Of a stretch of 64,000 nucleotides of DNA, positions 1 through 8,360 are shown piece after piece. Position numbers and translations under genes: made by a program. Position 1 is the stretch's first letter, and every line of letters starts with the position of its first letter. Source of the DNA: CAZQBY01 sp964592405 [NCBI: uncultured archaeon] (GTDB lineage: Archaea > Altiarchaeota > Altiarchaeia > JAFGQM01). The notes beneath the pieces are model-generated. The model ran no database searches. It saw nothing but the letters and a program-made list of their open reading frames with translations, and was not told where the DNA came from. The stretch lies in assembly GCA_964592405.1 (NCBI GenBank), contig CAZQBY010000001.1, positions 78,737 through 142,736 of the forward strand, in the 5' to 3' direction.

Positions 1-358
1 GTCTCTGGAGGGAAAGAGCGGCATTCATCCATGGCAGTAGCTTATCCCTGTGCGTTCCCCTGCTCCGCACAAGCGCCTGTGCAACCTGCATGGCAGTCGG
101 TTTATAGGGATGCCCTTTTAATTCCCTGAGCAGGGCGCGTGCCATCTTCTTTGTGGGAAGCCTTTTGTGTCGCGGATTGCGGGCTTCAATCAACCTTATC
201 TCCTCTGTAAGCTCTTTCTCGATATCCTCGGGGAGTGGCTCTTTCTTGACAGGTTTGGACATATCCCTAGCAAAGCTTCCGAGCCTTTTCCTGCTCATTC
301 CAAGGGCTTCTCTGAAAGATGGGTGTCTCGGTGGCTTTGCATTCTTCTTGGAAGCCAT
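1..358 (-). CDS. Hypothetical basic protein, C-terminus cut by window edge
   Basis: Reading leftward from the ATG at 356-358, the frame stays open for 119 codons to the window edge, so the C-terminus is missing. The product begins MASKKNAKPPRHPSFREALG and is rich in Lys and Arg, with alternating helical segments and no membrane segment. I do not recognise the family. A nucleic-acid or ribosome-associated role would fit the charge but is a guess. The gene lies downstream of the small membrane protein and aldolase genes on the same strand, with a gap of about 56 bases. Confidence 0.6.
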   Translation of the reverse strand, partial: MASKKNAKPPRHPSFREALGMSRKRLGSFARDMSKPVKKEPLPEDIEKELTEEIRLIEARNPRHKRLPTKKMARALLRELKGHPYKPTAMQVAQALVRSRGTHRDKLLPWMNAALSLQR

Positions 359-414
359 ACCTAAAGTTAAGCCTTAAAAGAATAAAATAGCCTTTCTCGC
401 GTCTGTAGTGTAAC

Positions 415-519
415 TTACCCCACGAACCTTGTCCAGAGCGCCCACGCGAACAGGACTATAGCTACCGCGAACAGCAGTATCAGCATCGCCCCGGCTGTGG
501 CACTGACCTTTTTGCCCAT
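415..519 (-). CDS. 34-aa single-pass membrane protein
   Basis: A short frame starts with ATG at 517-519 and ends at TAA 415-417. It encodes MGKKVSATAGAMLILLFAVA followed by more hydrophobic residues and a short basic tail (WTRFVG). It has a Lys-Lys start and one transmembrane helix of about 20 residues. It begins 23 bases after the aldolase stop on the same strand, so it is probably co-transcribed. It resembles in size the tiny membrane subunits of translocases or respiratory complexes, but it lacks the motif of SecG/Sec61-beta and I assign no function. Confidence 0.5.
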   Translation of the reverse strand: MGKKVSATAGAMLILLFAVAIVLFAWALWTRFVG

Positions 520-542
520 TTTGTCAAAGAGTGCATAACCTC

Positions 543-1475
543 CTATTTGGCACCCTTTTCATAGATAGCCATGGCTTCATCTACGCTCTTTCCGTGCAGG
601 GTGATGGCCGAGATGGCATTGCACATGGCGACTGCTTCATTCAGCGGCTTCTGGTGGATGTTGCGTCCGGTCGCGTTGCCCCAGGCCCCGCTGATGTATA
701 TCTGGTCGTGCAATCGCTGCAGGAATTTTCTGACATCAGTTGAGGAGCCTCCGGCACAGACAACCTTGGTCCTGCCTGCCGCAGCTACCGCCTCCTTCAT
801 TATCTCTGCGCTGTTGGCACCTTCTTTCTTGGGGTAATTGACCTTGACAAAGTCTGCTCCCAGACAAGCACCCACACCGGTCGCTCCTGCAATCAGATGC
901 GGGTCCTTTTCATCCGGCACTGCCTTGCCGCGGGGATATATCCAAAGAACCACCACCAGCCCGTTCTTGTGGGCATCATAGACTATGTTGGCAGCCTGCT
1001 GGAGCATATCCTTCTCAAACTCACTGCCCAGATAAATCGTGTAGCCCACACCCACAATCTTCAGCCCGCTGTTCCTCTTGAACTCCACTATCTTATCCAC
1101 GCTGAGCCACTGGTTACTGAAGGGATCCATTTGTTCAGTCTTCACTAAATTGGTCTTTGAGTTCAGCTTTACCAGATATGTTACGTCCCTATAATCCAAG
1201 CCATATCTGGCAATAAGCCCCAGCTGTGTGGCAAACACACCGATTTCACCTTGGGAAGCTATCCTAAAGAGATGCTCTGGATCCGCATCGTCTTCGGCAA
1301 TGCCCTCGCCGTAGAAATCGTTATTCAGATGTTCGACCTTCTGGTCTCCTGCAAACAGCATGAGCCTCCCGGTTCCCTTTGTTATCTCAAGATAGTTCTT
1401 GATATACTCTTCTCTGGCATCCTCCGGCACCCCTGCAGGCACCTTGACATCCTTGGCAGAAATACTAAGGTCCAT
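543..1475 (-). CDS. Class I fructose-bisphosphate aldolase (archaeal DhnA/FbaB type)
   Basis: This is a Schiff-base aldolase of the archaeal DeoC/DhnA-like family, which interconverts fructose 1,6-bisphosphate and triose phosphates. The product is about 310 aa. Visible family features are GTGRLMLFAGDQKVEHLN near the N-terminus (phosphate and substrate loop) and GADFVKVNYPKK, whose lysine is the expected Schiff-base residue, followed by VVCAGGSS for phosphate binding. The frame opens at 1493, but a TATA element at about 1504-1513 would place transcription start near 1483, so I prefer ATG 1475. It is divergent from FBPase, so the two gluconeogenic steps share one short intergenic region. Confidence 0.85.
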   Translation of the reverse strand: MDLSISAKDVKVPAGVPEDAREEYIKNYLEITKGTGRLMLFAGDQKVEHLNNDFYGEGIAEDDADPEHLFRIASQGEIGVFATQLGLIARYGLDYRDVTYLVKLNSKTNLVKTEQMDPFSNQWLSVDKIVEFKRNSGLKIVGVGYTIYLGSEFEKDMLQQAANIVYDAHKNGLVVVLWIYPRGKAVPDEKDPHLIAGATGVGACLGADFVKVNYPKKEGANSAEIMKEAVAAAGRTKVVCAGGSSTDVRKFLQRLHDQIYISGAWGNATGRNIHQKPLNEAVAMCNAISAITLHGKSVDEAMAIYEKGAK

Positions 1476-1502
1476 TTTTAATTTAGGAAACATTAACTAG
1501 TC

Positions 1503-1513
1503 TGATTATAAAA
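1503..1513. promoter_or_regulatory. Shared divergent TATA element, fba/fbp
   Basis: The run GATTATAAAAA reads as a TATA box on the plus strand (TTATAAAA) and on the minus strand (TTTTATAA). Archaeal spacing of about 25 bases predicts starts near 1533 (plus) and 1483 (minus), just upstream of ATGs at 1543 and 1475. No second TATA candidate lies in the 67-base gap between those ATGs. Confidence 0.5.
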
Positions 1514-1542
1514 ATTCTTTGAAAAAATATGAAAAACTAAAA

Positions 1543-2433
1543 ATGGAAAGAAAAAGCCTTGAGCAATCCATAGCCTGGATGAATCCCAATCTCCAGGAGA
1601 TCATCCTAAGGATAGCTACAGTATCCGCGGAGATGCGTCTTGACTTTCCTGGCAAGAGGGGTGCGGCGGAGACCAAGAACGTCTATGGCGAAACGCAGCA
1701 GAAACTGGATGTCTGGGCGGATAAGGTGCTGACCAAGGAGCTACTTGCCACAGGTAAAGTGCGTGCAATAGTGTCTGAGGAGAGAGAAAAGCCGACAATG
1801 GGAAGTGGGAACTATGTGATTACCATGGACCCGCTGGACGGCTCCTCTAATATAAAGAGCAACAATATCTTTGGGACAATAATAGGCATACACAATCAGC
1901 CGGAAATACTGACAGAGGGAAAAAACCAGATAGTCGCCTTCTACGTCATGTACGGCCCGCTGACCAGCATTGTTATGGCAACAGAAAAGGGTGTCAATGA
2001 GTATGACTATGACGAGAGGGCCGGGAGGTATTATCTGGTGAAGGAGAACATAACATTGCCCGAGGAGGGCAAGCTCTATAGTGCAGGTGGTGGCAATGAT
2101 GGCTGGGATCCAAAATTCTCCAACTTCATAGGTAGCTTGGTTGCGCGCAAGGTGAAACTGCGCTATGGGGGCTCCTTTGTGGGTGACGTCAATCAGGTGT
2201 TGAACTATGGGGGGATATTCTGCTATCCTGCGACCAGTAAAAAGCCAAAGGGCAAGCTCAGACTGGTCATCGAGTGCAATCCGATGGCGTTCATCATGAC
2301 TAGGGCAGGTGGGGCGGCAAGTGACGGAAAAAAACCAATATTGGATATTCAGCCAGAGGATATAACCCAGCGGACACCCATATATATAGGCAACAGGGAT
2401 TTTGTTGAGGAGCTAGAGAAAGCACTGAAGTGA
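1543..2433 (+). CDS. fbp: Class I fructose-1,6-bisphosphatase
   Basis: Hydrolyses fructose 1,6-bisphosphate to fructose 6-phosphate, the committed gluconeogenic step. The product is about 296 aa and carries the hallmark metal-binding motif MDPLDGSSNIKSNN (about residues 102-115), VSEEREKP upstream of it, and RLVIECNPMAFIMTRAGGAA near the C-terminus. An upstream TTG at 1519 keeps the frame open, but ATG 1543 suits the TATA element at 1506-1513 and is preferred. Many archaea use FBPase types IV or V instead, so a class I enzyme here is noteworthy but not unique. Confidence 0.9.
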   Translation: MERKSLEQSIAWMNPNLQEIILRIATVSAEMRLDFPGKRGAAETKNVYGETQQKLDVWADKVLTKELLATGKVRAIVSEEREKPTMGSGNYVITMDPLDGSSNIKSNNIFGTIIGIHNQPEILTEGKNQIVAFYVMYGPLTSIVMATEKGVNEYDYDERAGRYYLVKENITLPEEGKLYSAGGGNDGWDPKFSNFIGSLVARKVKLRYGGSFVGDVNQVLNYGGIFCYPATSKKPKGKLRLVIECNPMAFIMTRAGGAASDGKKPILDIQPEDITQRTPIYIGNRDFVEELEKALK

Positions 2434-2443
2434 GCAATCAAAG

Positions 2444-3283
2444 ATGGCAAAACTTGAGATTCCGGAGATTCTCATGAAGTACGGGGAGATGCCTCCGGCC
2501 ATGCAGAGGGCTGTGGAATTCGCCCTGAGCGGTCGCGGGCACCCATCCGAATCCGCATTCCTTTACCCGCTTGAAAAGGGTCTGGAGTCCGGAGAGTTTG
2601 GAGTCGATTCAATGTGGTTGGGGGAGGACTTTGCCTTTGGCGTTGTAAACTATCGCACTGGGGATTTGGAAGGTGTCAATACCCTCCCGCGATGGCATAA
2701 GGCCCATTCAGAACCCTGGTTTGAACGAAGCCGGATACTCCTCAACAGATACAAGGCGGAGGAGCTTGGCCTGTATGAGTCATATCTGGATCTCTTTGTC
2801 AGAGGCAGAAAACATCTTTGGAGGGAAGACAAGAGGGTGCTTACAAGAAAGGAGGCCTATGAGGGCCTTGGAGCTGAATTACTGGAAAGGGCCGTTCTGA
2901 CGCCAGCTGAACAGACCGCTAGGATAAGAGAGATTACTGGATATCTGAGAACCGTCCGCCCGGAAAAGCACACTGGAGGCAGTAAGGCCTATGCTCTCCA
3001 GAGACGCCTGCTGAACCTGCTGGAACAGGATCCCAGATTTCAGAAGAGATTTGCGGGAGTCCCGATAATCACGGTTCGCAGGCAGACCGGAGCGGTTATA
3101 ATGCAGCCAAAATCAGAGTCCTTGGATCCAAAGATCAATGAGTATACAATCCTTACCGGCGATGCAATAGTCAATGACCAGACACAGCTAACCGCACCCC
3201 AGCTGGAGGTGCACACTGCAGCCCTAAAACAGTTCCTTTTAATACAGCAGAGAAAGATAAAGAGAAACAAACCAAAGAAATGA
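2444..3283 (+). CDS. Hypothetical protein, 279 aa
   Basis: Starts at ATG 2444, ten bases after the fbp stop, so it is probably in the same transcript. The sequence is soluble, mixed alpha/beta and rich in Arg and Glu, with a basic tail (QQRKIKRNKPKK). No signal peptide, membrane segment or metal motif is visible. I do not recognise the family, and position after fbp is the only functional hint. Confidence 0.65.
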   Translation: MAKLEIPEILMKYGEMPPAMQRAVEFALSGRGHPSESAFLYPLEKGLESGEFGVDSMWLGEDFAFGVVNYRTGDLEGVNTLPRWHKAHSEPWFERSRILLNRYKAEELGLYESYLDLFVRGRKHLWREDKRVLTRKEAYEGLGAELLERAVLTPAEQTARIREITGYLRTVRPEKHTGGSKAYALQRRLLNLLEQDPRFQKRFAGVPIITVRRQTGAVIMQPKSESLDPKINEYTILTGDAIVNDQTQLTAPQLEVHTAALKQFLLIQQRKIKRNKPKK

Positions 3284-3339
3284 GGTACTGTTTATTGCAA
3301 ATGCAAATGTCAATATTGCAAATGCCAATAAGCGTGAGT

Positions 3340-3360
3340 GCGGTCCCGCAAAGGGACCGC
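3340..3360. terminator. Hairpin between convergent genes
   Basis: GCGGTCCC (3340-3347) and GGGACCGC (3353-3360) form an 8-bp perfect stem with loop GCAAA. It sits between two convergent genes and is preceded by short repeats of ATTGCAAATG at 3295-3330. It may act as a bidirectional 3-prime end or RNA-stability hairpin; no T-tract follows directly. Confidence 0.4.
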
Positions 3361-3371
3361 CTCAACCTCCC

Positions 3372-3614
3372 TTACAGTCCGCCTCCTACTTTTACCCCGT
3401 AGCCGGGCCGGAACCCAGCCTGGGATAAAGATGAATCTGCACAGGACTTGCACAATCCGTGCTGGCTCCCACAGTTACAACAGAAATCAGAGTGGCAGTT
3501 CTTGCATCTGTCCGCATACGGCTCGTTGATTTCCATGACTCTTCCGCAGACCTCACAGACTCTTGTCTTGCACCGGATCCAGACGAGAGAGACCATTTCA
3601 GAACACACTGTCAT
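3372..3614 (-). CDS. Small Cys-rich zinc-binding protein
   Basis: Eighty residues with paired cysteines: CKTRVCEVCGRV, then CKNCHSDFCCNCGSQHGLCKSC. The spacing of these CxxC pairs predicts two structural zinc sites of zinc-ribbon or treble-clef type. Such small archaeal proteins are often nucleic-acid or protein-interaction modules; no specific function can be given. The start at 3614 fits a near-leaderless promoter (ACTATAAC at about 3640). An internal Met at residue 7 is an alternative start. Confidence 0.6.
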   Translation of the reverse strand: MTVCSEMVSLVWIRCKTRVCEVCGRVMEINEPYADRCKNCHSDFCCNCGSQHGLCKSCADSSLSQAGFRPGYGVKVGGGL

Positions 3615-3691
3615 ATATACGGGTTTAAACGTGTTATAGTTTCTGCCGGAAAAATTTTGGAGACCTGAATAATATTACTTTTTGGAAATAA

Positions 3692-4012
3692 TCAACACCG
3701 GACGCAGGACGGTCTAGCCTTCTCTATAGCTTCCCTGAGAATGCCGTCCAGATATTCTTTGAATCTCTTGCCCGGCTCTTTAACCTCTTTGTAGTCGGAG
3801 CCCCTTCTGTAAAAACTTATAGAGGCGACTTGTGCTATGCTCGAAGCAGGTGGCCGATATAGTGAGATTTGAACAGCCATGTCTCTGAACTCATCGGGAA
3901 GATAAGGATATGACAGTAAAAGGCTCTTGGTTATCGGATCGTATTTGAAACCATGCTCCTTCAGTGCCTTTATATAAGCCTCACCATTCACGTATTTGCC
4001 TATGCTATCCAT
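3692..4012 (-). CDS. Hypothetical protein, 106 aa
   Basis: Encodes a soluble alpha/beta protein starting MDSIGKYVNGEAYIKALKEH and ending RPSCVRC. The central part has alternating beta-like stretches (SLLLSYPYLPDEF, MAVQISLYRPPASS). No recognised motif. It has its own upstream gap toward 4100 and is transcribed in the same direction as the presenilin-like gene and mcm. Confidence 0.55.
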   Translation of the reverse strand: MDSIGKYVNGEAYIKALKEHGFKYDPITKSLLLSYPYLPDEFRDMAVQISLYRPPASSIAQVASISFYRRGSDYKEVKEPGKRFKEYLDGILREAIEKARPSCVRC

Positions 4013-4125
4013 TTTTATCCAGACTGAGCTAACGCTAATCTGTTTTGATGCCCCCAGCGGGCTGAGGCTTTATTTGACTGTTCGGGTATAAAAATATGAG
4101 CGGTGCTCCCACTCTGCATGGGCCT

Positions 4126-5013
4126 TTAGATCAGGAGAAGGGAAACCAGAAAACCGCCTATTGACAGCCCTATTATAGGGGGCAGGGCGGGCAGTGCCAC
4201 CCTCCTAATCTGTGTGACATAATATATGGTCAGCCCAAGACCGATGGTTGCCCCGACAACTGCCCCGAGGACAGGCAGCCAGTTTCGGAAGGTCCGGAGT
4301 ATAGAAACGAAGAATATCAGCGGTATTGCAATATCTCCTGTCCCCAGCCCCAGAACATCCTTTCCTTTTTTGACACCTCTCCGTGCTCCGGTCTTGATGC
4401 CCTTGGATGGTGTTTCGAACATCACAGGTATCTCCCTCAGACGTGACTGGTCTGCCAGTTTTATCATATGCCCGGTCTTGAAGACGGCTATGATATCATA
4501 CGTGCCAAGCGCTACTACAAGGAGGAGTGATGGCAGAAATCCCATGAATGAGCCGAGTGTCCCACCAGCCCCTGCGATTGCTATGGCAAGGGTTATGTTC
4601 TTGACGGCAAAGGTGCGCCTGATGAACCTCACGGCTACTGTAAGAGCAGAAACTATGATGACCCCTGCCATATACTGCTCCTGCGTCACAAATGGGATGG
4701 TCTTGAGAATGTCGAACAGGACGAACTGCCAGACCATAAAGGAACCAATGAACACAATATAGATCTCAAGAAACAAAAACAACAGCCTTCCCCTATAGAA
4801 TCTAAGAACCAGCAACAGAACCACTGTGCTGACAAGCACAACTGCCAGTATATACAGACTCCCAGCCGGGTCATCAACACTGCCACCGGTCAGCGGATTG
4901 GTCTCACCCACCTCTGGAATGAGGTTATACCCGACATAGAGCCCCAAGATTGTAGAAAACAGGAATATTGAGACAAAGAAAAGTGTTTTATCTCCTGATA
5001 ACACATGATTCAT
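4126..5013 (-). CDS. Presenilin/signal-peptide-peptidase family intramembrane aspartyl protease
   Basis: The product is 295 aa with about nine hydrophobic segments. The three diagnostic motifs are present in order: TYD at 171-173 (first catalytic Asp in a helix), GTGD at 224-227 (second catalytic Asp) and PAL at 275-277. This matches archaeal presenilin homologues (COG3389), which cleave transmembrane peptides within the membrane. A basic loop of about 35 residues separates the two Asp helices. Its start codon overlaps the mcm stop by four bases (5010-5013), so the two are translationally coupled. The physiological substrate is unknown. Confidence 0.85.
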   Translation of the reverse strand: MNHVLSGDKTLFFVSIFLFSTILGLYVGYNLIPEVGETNPLTGGSVDDPAGSLYILAVVLVSTVVLLLVLRFYRGRLLFLFLEIYIVFIGSFMVWQFVLFDILKTIPFVTQEQYMAGVIIVSALTVAVRFIRRTFAVKNITLAIAIAGAGGTLGSFMGFLPSLLLVVALGTYDIIAVFKTGHMIKLADQSRLREIPVMFETPSKGIKTGARRGVKKGKDVLGLGTGDIAIPLIFFVSILRTFRNWLPVLGAVVGATIGLGLTIYYVTQIRRVALPALPPIIGLSIGGFLVSLLLI

Positions 5014-7088
5014 CCTCTGCTCACAGTCTTCAGATATCCATGCCTGGGCTCATAGAGATCTCCCTTGTTTATGAGCTCATTTATCAGCTTTTCTGATGTC
5101 TTCCTATCTATATTGTGGTATTCCTCCGCCTCATCCAAAATGCGGGCCAAAGGCACCATGTCGTATTCCTCCTCAAGGCCCTTGACAATCCCGGTTATTG
5201 CGTATATCTTATCGCGCTCTGACTTCGGGTGTTCGGCGACAATTCTGTCTATGTCAAATACGCCTGCTTCCTTCTCCATGCCAACCTCCCTCAGCACAAA
5301 TTCCACCAAACGTATTGCCCTCTCAGCATCTGACATTTCAACCCGGTTCCTCAGGTGGAGCTTGGCAGAGGCTTCAGCCAGTCTTACCAGACCCTCCAGC
5401 TGTCTGGGTGTCAGGGGGACACTTCCCCCACTGCCGCGCTTTCTCAGATCGACATAATACTCCTGCAGCTTCCTTATGGCCTCGTCAGTCAGAACCGGAT
5501 GACAGTTTCTTCTGCTGTATGCAATATACTTTTTCAGCAGTTCCGGATCTATTGGGGGAGCCTGTTTTTCGATATCCTCTCTCATCTCCTCTCTGGAGGA
5601 GCTGGCTATCTGCTGCGAGAGCTTGTGTCTGCTGAGTATGTGGCTGGCAAGTTCCCTGTCCCTTGTTTCATCCAATACATCCTTAACCGGGAATATCAGG
5701 TCAAATCTTGATATCAGGGTGGGAGGTATGTCAAACTGTTCTGCCGGAGTTTTATATGGATCGAAGCGGGAGTATTTTGGGTTGGCTGCAGCCAGCACAG
5801 CACTCTCCGACTTGAAGGTAGCAATGATTCCCGCCTTGGCCACACTTACCGTCTGCTGCTCCAGTGCTTCATGGATGGCAGAGCGGTCTTCCTCACTCAT
5901 CTTGTCGAACTCGTCAATACATGCCAGCCCGCCGCTGGCCAGCACCAAGGCACCTGCCTTCAGGACCCAGCCGCCCTCACCAAACTCATCCTTTTCTGCT
6001 ATGGCAGTCAGACCTCCACCAGTAGCCGACTTGCCAGAAACATAAAGCGATTTGGGTGCCAGGCGGTCAACATATTTCAGCATCTGCGATTTAGCTGTTC
6101 CGGGATCGCCTATCAGGAGTATGTGGATATTGTCTCTGATCTTCATTCCATCAGGAAGCCGCTTGTTGGGGGTTCCTCCACACAGCTGGAGAGCTATAGC
6201 CTCCTTCACTTCAGTATGGCCATATATAGAGGGGGCGATTGATGCTATGAACTTGTCAACAATCTTTGGATCCTTGGCGAGCTTCTTTATCTCCTTCTCC
6301 TCTTCCCCACTTATCTCAAGCTCTTCGAATTCCTGCTCGGTGAAGGATATGCTGTTGGCCTCGATAAACTTCTGGTAGACTGTACCTTTGGTCTTGGGAG
6401 CCTCCATCCGGAGGATGCCTGCAATGATTATCCTCTGGCCCGGCAGAACCTTGTTGGTTAGATCATCCTCCAGCCAGACACTTATCCTCTTGGCCTGCTC
6501 ACCTCCTTTGAGTATCTCCAGTGGCTCTTGGACCTCTATCTTCTGGAAGTCGATGAATTTGGACTTCTCCACCACAAGGTCGAACTCTTTCCTGCCGCAC
6601 TGGTCACACGCTATGGGCGTCTTCAGGACCCTCTCCACTTGGATGGAACCGACCTCGGCCTTGCACCTCTTGCACATAAACACACCCTTCCAGACACGTG
6701 GCAGGACGTCTGTAACCTTTGTGACCAGACCCTGTACTGCGAAGAACTGGCCAAGATAATGGGAGGTACAGTCCCTGACCATTATCTCTCTCTCTGAGGG
6801 CAGGTTACAAAAGCGCACGGATATCCGCGGATCGTCATCAGCCTTGGAGAAGGTTATGTGTTTTTTTTCCTTTTCCAGTGCCCTGTTGAATTCAGCAATG
6901 ACCTCATCCGGGCTGTTCAGCAGACGATCGCTCAGCAGTGGAGAGAACTCCTGCAGCTCCTGAAAATCTATCAAAACCGATTGTTTCTTTGGGTAGAGCT
7001 CTCCTATCAGATTCAGCTCATCCCTGCAGTGCTCAGTCAGGAAAGCCTCGATGTCGTTCCATTCAATTTCGCTGGCCTCTTCCGGCAT
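5010..7088 (-). CDS. mcm: Replicative helicase MCM
   Basis: The hexameric replicative DNA helicase, 692 aa, the usual archaeal length. Seen in order: an N-terminal OB-fold region with a four-Cys zinc site (C139, C142, C161, C164), Walker A GDPGTAKS at 327-334, Walker B ACIDEFD at about 389-395, the sensor region AAANPKYSRFDPY at 434-446, the arginine-finger motif SRFD at 460-463, and a C-terminal wHTH. tbp lies directly upstream on the same strand, and recJ/GAN, a known partner in archaeal CMG complexes, lies 1.3 kb away. Confidence 0.97.
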   Translation of the reverse strand: MPEEASEIEWNDIEAFLTEHCRDELNLIGELYPKKQSVLIDFQELQEFSPLLSDRLLNSPDEVIAEFNRALEKEKKHITFSKADDDPRISVRFCNLPSEREIMVRDCTSHYLGQFFAVQGLVTKVTDVLPRVWKGVFMCKRCKAEVGSIQVERVLKTPIACDQCGRKEFDLVVEKSKFIDFQKIEVQEPLEILKGGEQAKRISVWLEDDLTNKVLPGQRIIIAGILRMEAPKTKGTVYQKFIEANSISFTEQEFEELEISGEEEKEIKKLAKDPKIVDKFIASIAPSIYGHTEVKEAIALQLCGGTPNKRLPDGMKIRDNIHILLIGDPGTAKSQMLKYVDRLAPKSLYVSGKSATGGGLTAIAEKDEFGEGGWVLKAGALVLASGGLACIDEFDKMSEEDRSAIHEALEQQTVSVAKAGIIATFKSESAVLAAANPKYSRFDPYKTPAEQFDIPPTLISRFDLIFPVKDVLDETRDRELASHILSRHKLSQQIASSSREEMREDIEKQAPPIDPELLKKYIAYSRRNCHPVLTDEAIRKLQEYYVDLRKRGSGGSVPLTPRQLEGLVRLAEASAKLHLRNRVEMSDAERAIRLVEFVLREVGMEKEAGVFDIDRIVAEHPKSERDKIYAITGIVKGLEEEYDMVPLARILDEAEEYHNIDRKTSEKLINELINKGDLYEPRHGYLKTVSRG

Positions 7089-7196
7089 TTTAGAATCAGA
7101 TCTTGTCCTGCGGACCCCCCCAGACCTGGGGTTATCTTTGAAATATGGTATTAAAAAATGGATTGGTTTAAAATAGGAAATATATGACGGGCGGCC

Positions 7197-7751
7197 CTAT
7201 TCCATGACAGCTCCGACCTCCCTCAATGACTTGTCCACTTGGGCAATGGCCTTGTCGATGTTTTTCCATTCCTTGGCCCCCACTACATTGATTTTCCCAC
7301 TGGTGAAGACCAATGCAACGCATTTCGGGTCCCTGACGCGGAAGATGAGCCCGGGAAACTGTTCCGGTTCATACTCAACATTATCCAGTTCAGTGGCTGC
7401 AACGTCAATGTTCACCTCATAGCCAAGGTTTGCTGAGACTACAAGATTCTGAACCTTGCTTTCTATCTTTTTGATTTTGAGGCCACCCTCCTTGAACTTC
7501 TTCTCCAACTGCTTGACAATTATTGGTATCTCGTCCCAGTGGCGCGCGCCGGTGCAGTTGACCTTGCCCGAGGAGAATATGAGCGCGGACACCCTCGGCT
7601 CCTTCATGCGGTAAATCGCGCCTGGGAAGTGGTCGGGGTCGTATTCTATGTCCTTCGCCCTCCTGGCGAACTGCTCGAGGTTTATGCGCTGATCGATGGA
7701 TACAGAAACGACCAGGTTCTCGAGTTTTTTGTCCCATTTGACTTTTGCCAT
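7197..7751 (-). CDS. tbp: TATA-box binding protein
   Basis: The product is 184 aa with two imperfect direct repeats forming the saddle fold. Each repeat carries the family signature: FPGAIYRMKEPRVSALIFSS with GKVNCTGA in the first, and FPGLIFRVRDPKCVALVFTS with GKINVVGA in the second. It recruits TFB and RNA polymerase at archaeal promoters. A TATA box (TCTATAAAAAGC at about 7790-7801) and a TAGGAG ribosome site precede ATG 7751. This is the only TBP in the window. Confidence 0.97.
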   Translation of the reverse strand: MAKVKWDKKLENLVVSVSIDQRINLEQFARRAKDIEYDPDHFPGAIYRMKEPRVSALIFSSGKVNCTGARHWDEIPIIVKQLEKKFKEGGLKIKKIESKVQNLVVSANLGYEVNIDVAATELDNVEYEPEQFPGLIFRVRDPKCVALVFTSGKINVVGAKEWKNIDKAIAQVDKSLREVGAVME

Positions 7752-7870
7752 TTTTGACTCCTAGAAATATGCGTGTATAGAACAAGCTTTTTATAGAAAA
7801 CCGGGTCTTATTAGAAGGTTATGGTATAAAAAGGTTTTTATAGGCGATTACTGCCTACCTGTCCTGCGGC

Positions 7871-7885
7871 GCGGGCGCAGCCCGC
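7871..7885. other. GC-rich hairpin
   Basis: GCGGGC and GCCCGC form a six-bp stem with a GCA loop, downstream of the two small basic genes transcribed leftward and upstream of the tbp promoter. It may mark the 3-prime end of that transcript; no T-tract supports intrinsic termination. Confidence 0.3.
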
Positions 7886-7902
7886 CTGTGATTTGCCCCA
7901 AG

Positions 7903-8007
7903 TTAGCGCATTCTGCCGACCTTCACCAGTCTCAGTACTCCTCGTACTGGAGTTCTGCGATTGTCTCCCCCCTTGCGGGCATTTTTGATTCCCCTCCTCT
8001 TCGCCAT
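7903..8007 (-). CDS. 34-aa arginine/lysine-rich protein
   Basis: ATG at 8005-8007 and TAA at 7903-7905 enclose a frame starting MAKRRGIKNARKGGDNRRTP, with about one third basic residues and no acidic cluster. It begins 13 bases after the stop of the 87-aa gene on the same strand. Size and composition resemble the smallest ribosomal or nucleoid-binding proteins. It could also be chance, but the position and start are consistent with a gene. Confidence 0.4.
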   Translation of the reverse strand: MAKRRGIKNARKGGDNRRTPVRGVLRLVKVGRMR

Positions 8008-8020
8008 CTTCACTGGTAGG

Positions 8021-8284
8021 TCACAACAGCCTCCGCCTCCTCATCCGGGCCCTCTCCTTCATCTTCTGTATGCGGTTGCCGGCCCGGTTCCAGGACTGGC
8101 CGACGCCCTCGCCCTTGATATTGTTCCAGAAGGTCGAGCGGGTGCTGTTGGCCTGCTGGAGGGCCTGCACCCACGGCGGCGGGCTGTTCTCGTCGCTCTT
8201 GGGGACCGGCCTGACGTAATAAGCACGCGGGTCGCGGTTCTTCTTCTTCTTTTCGTCTCCGCCGAAGAGTCCTAGGAGGCCCAT
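8021..8284 (-). CDS. Small basic hypothetical protein, 87 aa
   Basis: Starts MGLLGLFGGDEKKKKNRDPR, with a Pro-rich middle and the Arg-rich end RARMRRRRLL. It is divergent from recJ, with only 76 bases between the two start codons. No family recognised. The terminal basic cluster would suit RNA or DNA contact. Confidence 0.5.
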   Translation of the reverse strand: MGLLGLFGGDEKKKKNRDPRAYYVRPVPKSDENSPPPWVQALQQANSTRSTFWNNIKGEGVGQSWNRAGNRIQKMKERARMRRRRLL

Positions 8285-8360
8285 GATAGACTTGAAGCTA
8301 GCAGGTTAAAAATCGGGGGTTAAACCCAACCTTTTCTTTATCCTATCTCTAAAACCTCGG

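Noticed and set aside
3295-3330. Repeats of ATTGCAAATG considered as a CRISPR remnant
   Set aside because: Units are about ten bases, with no regular spacers; simple local duplication fits better.
4126-5013. Presenilin-like gene considered as the missing prepilin peptidase
   Set aside because: Both families have GxGD, but the YD and PAL motifs and spacing belong to presenilin/SPP, not to FlaK/PibD/EppA.
7840-7990. GC-rich region downstream of recJ-side small genes considered as tRNA or SRP RNA
   Set aside because: Contains a clean 34-aa frame and only one short hairpin; no T-loop or conserved RNA motif found.
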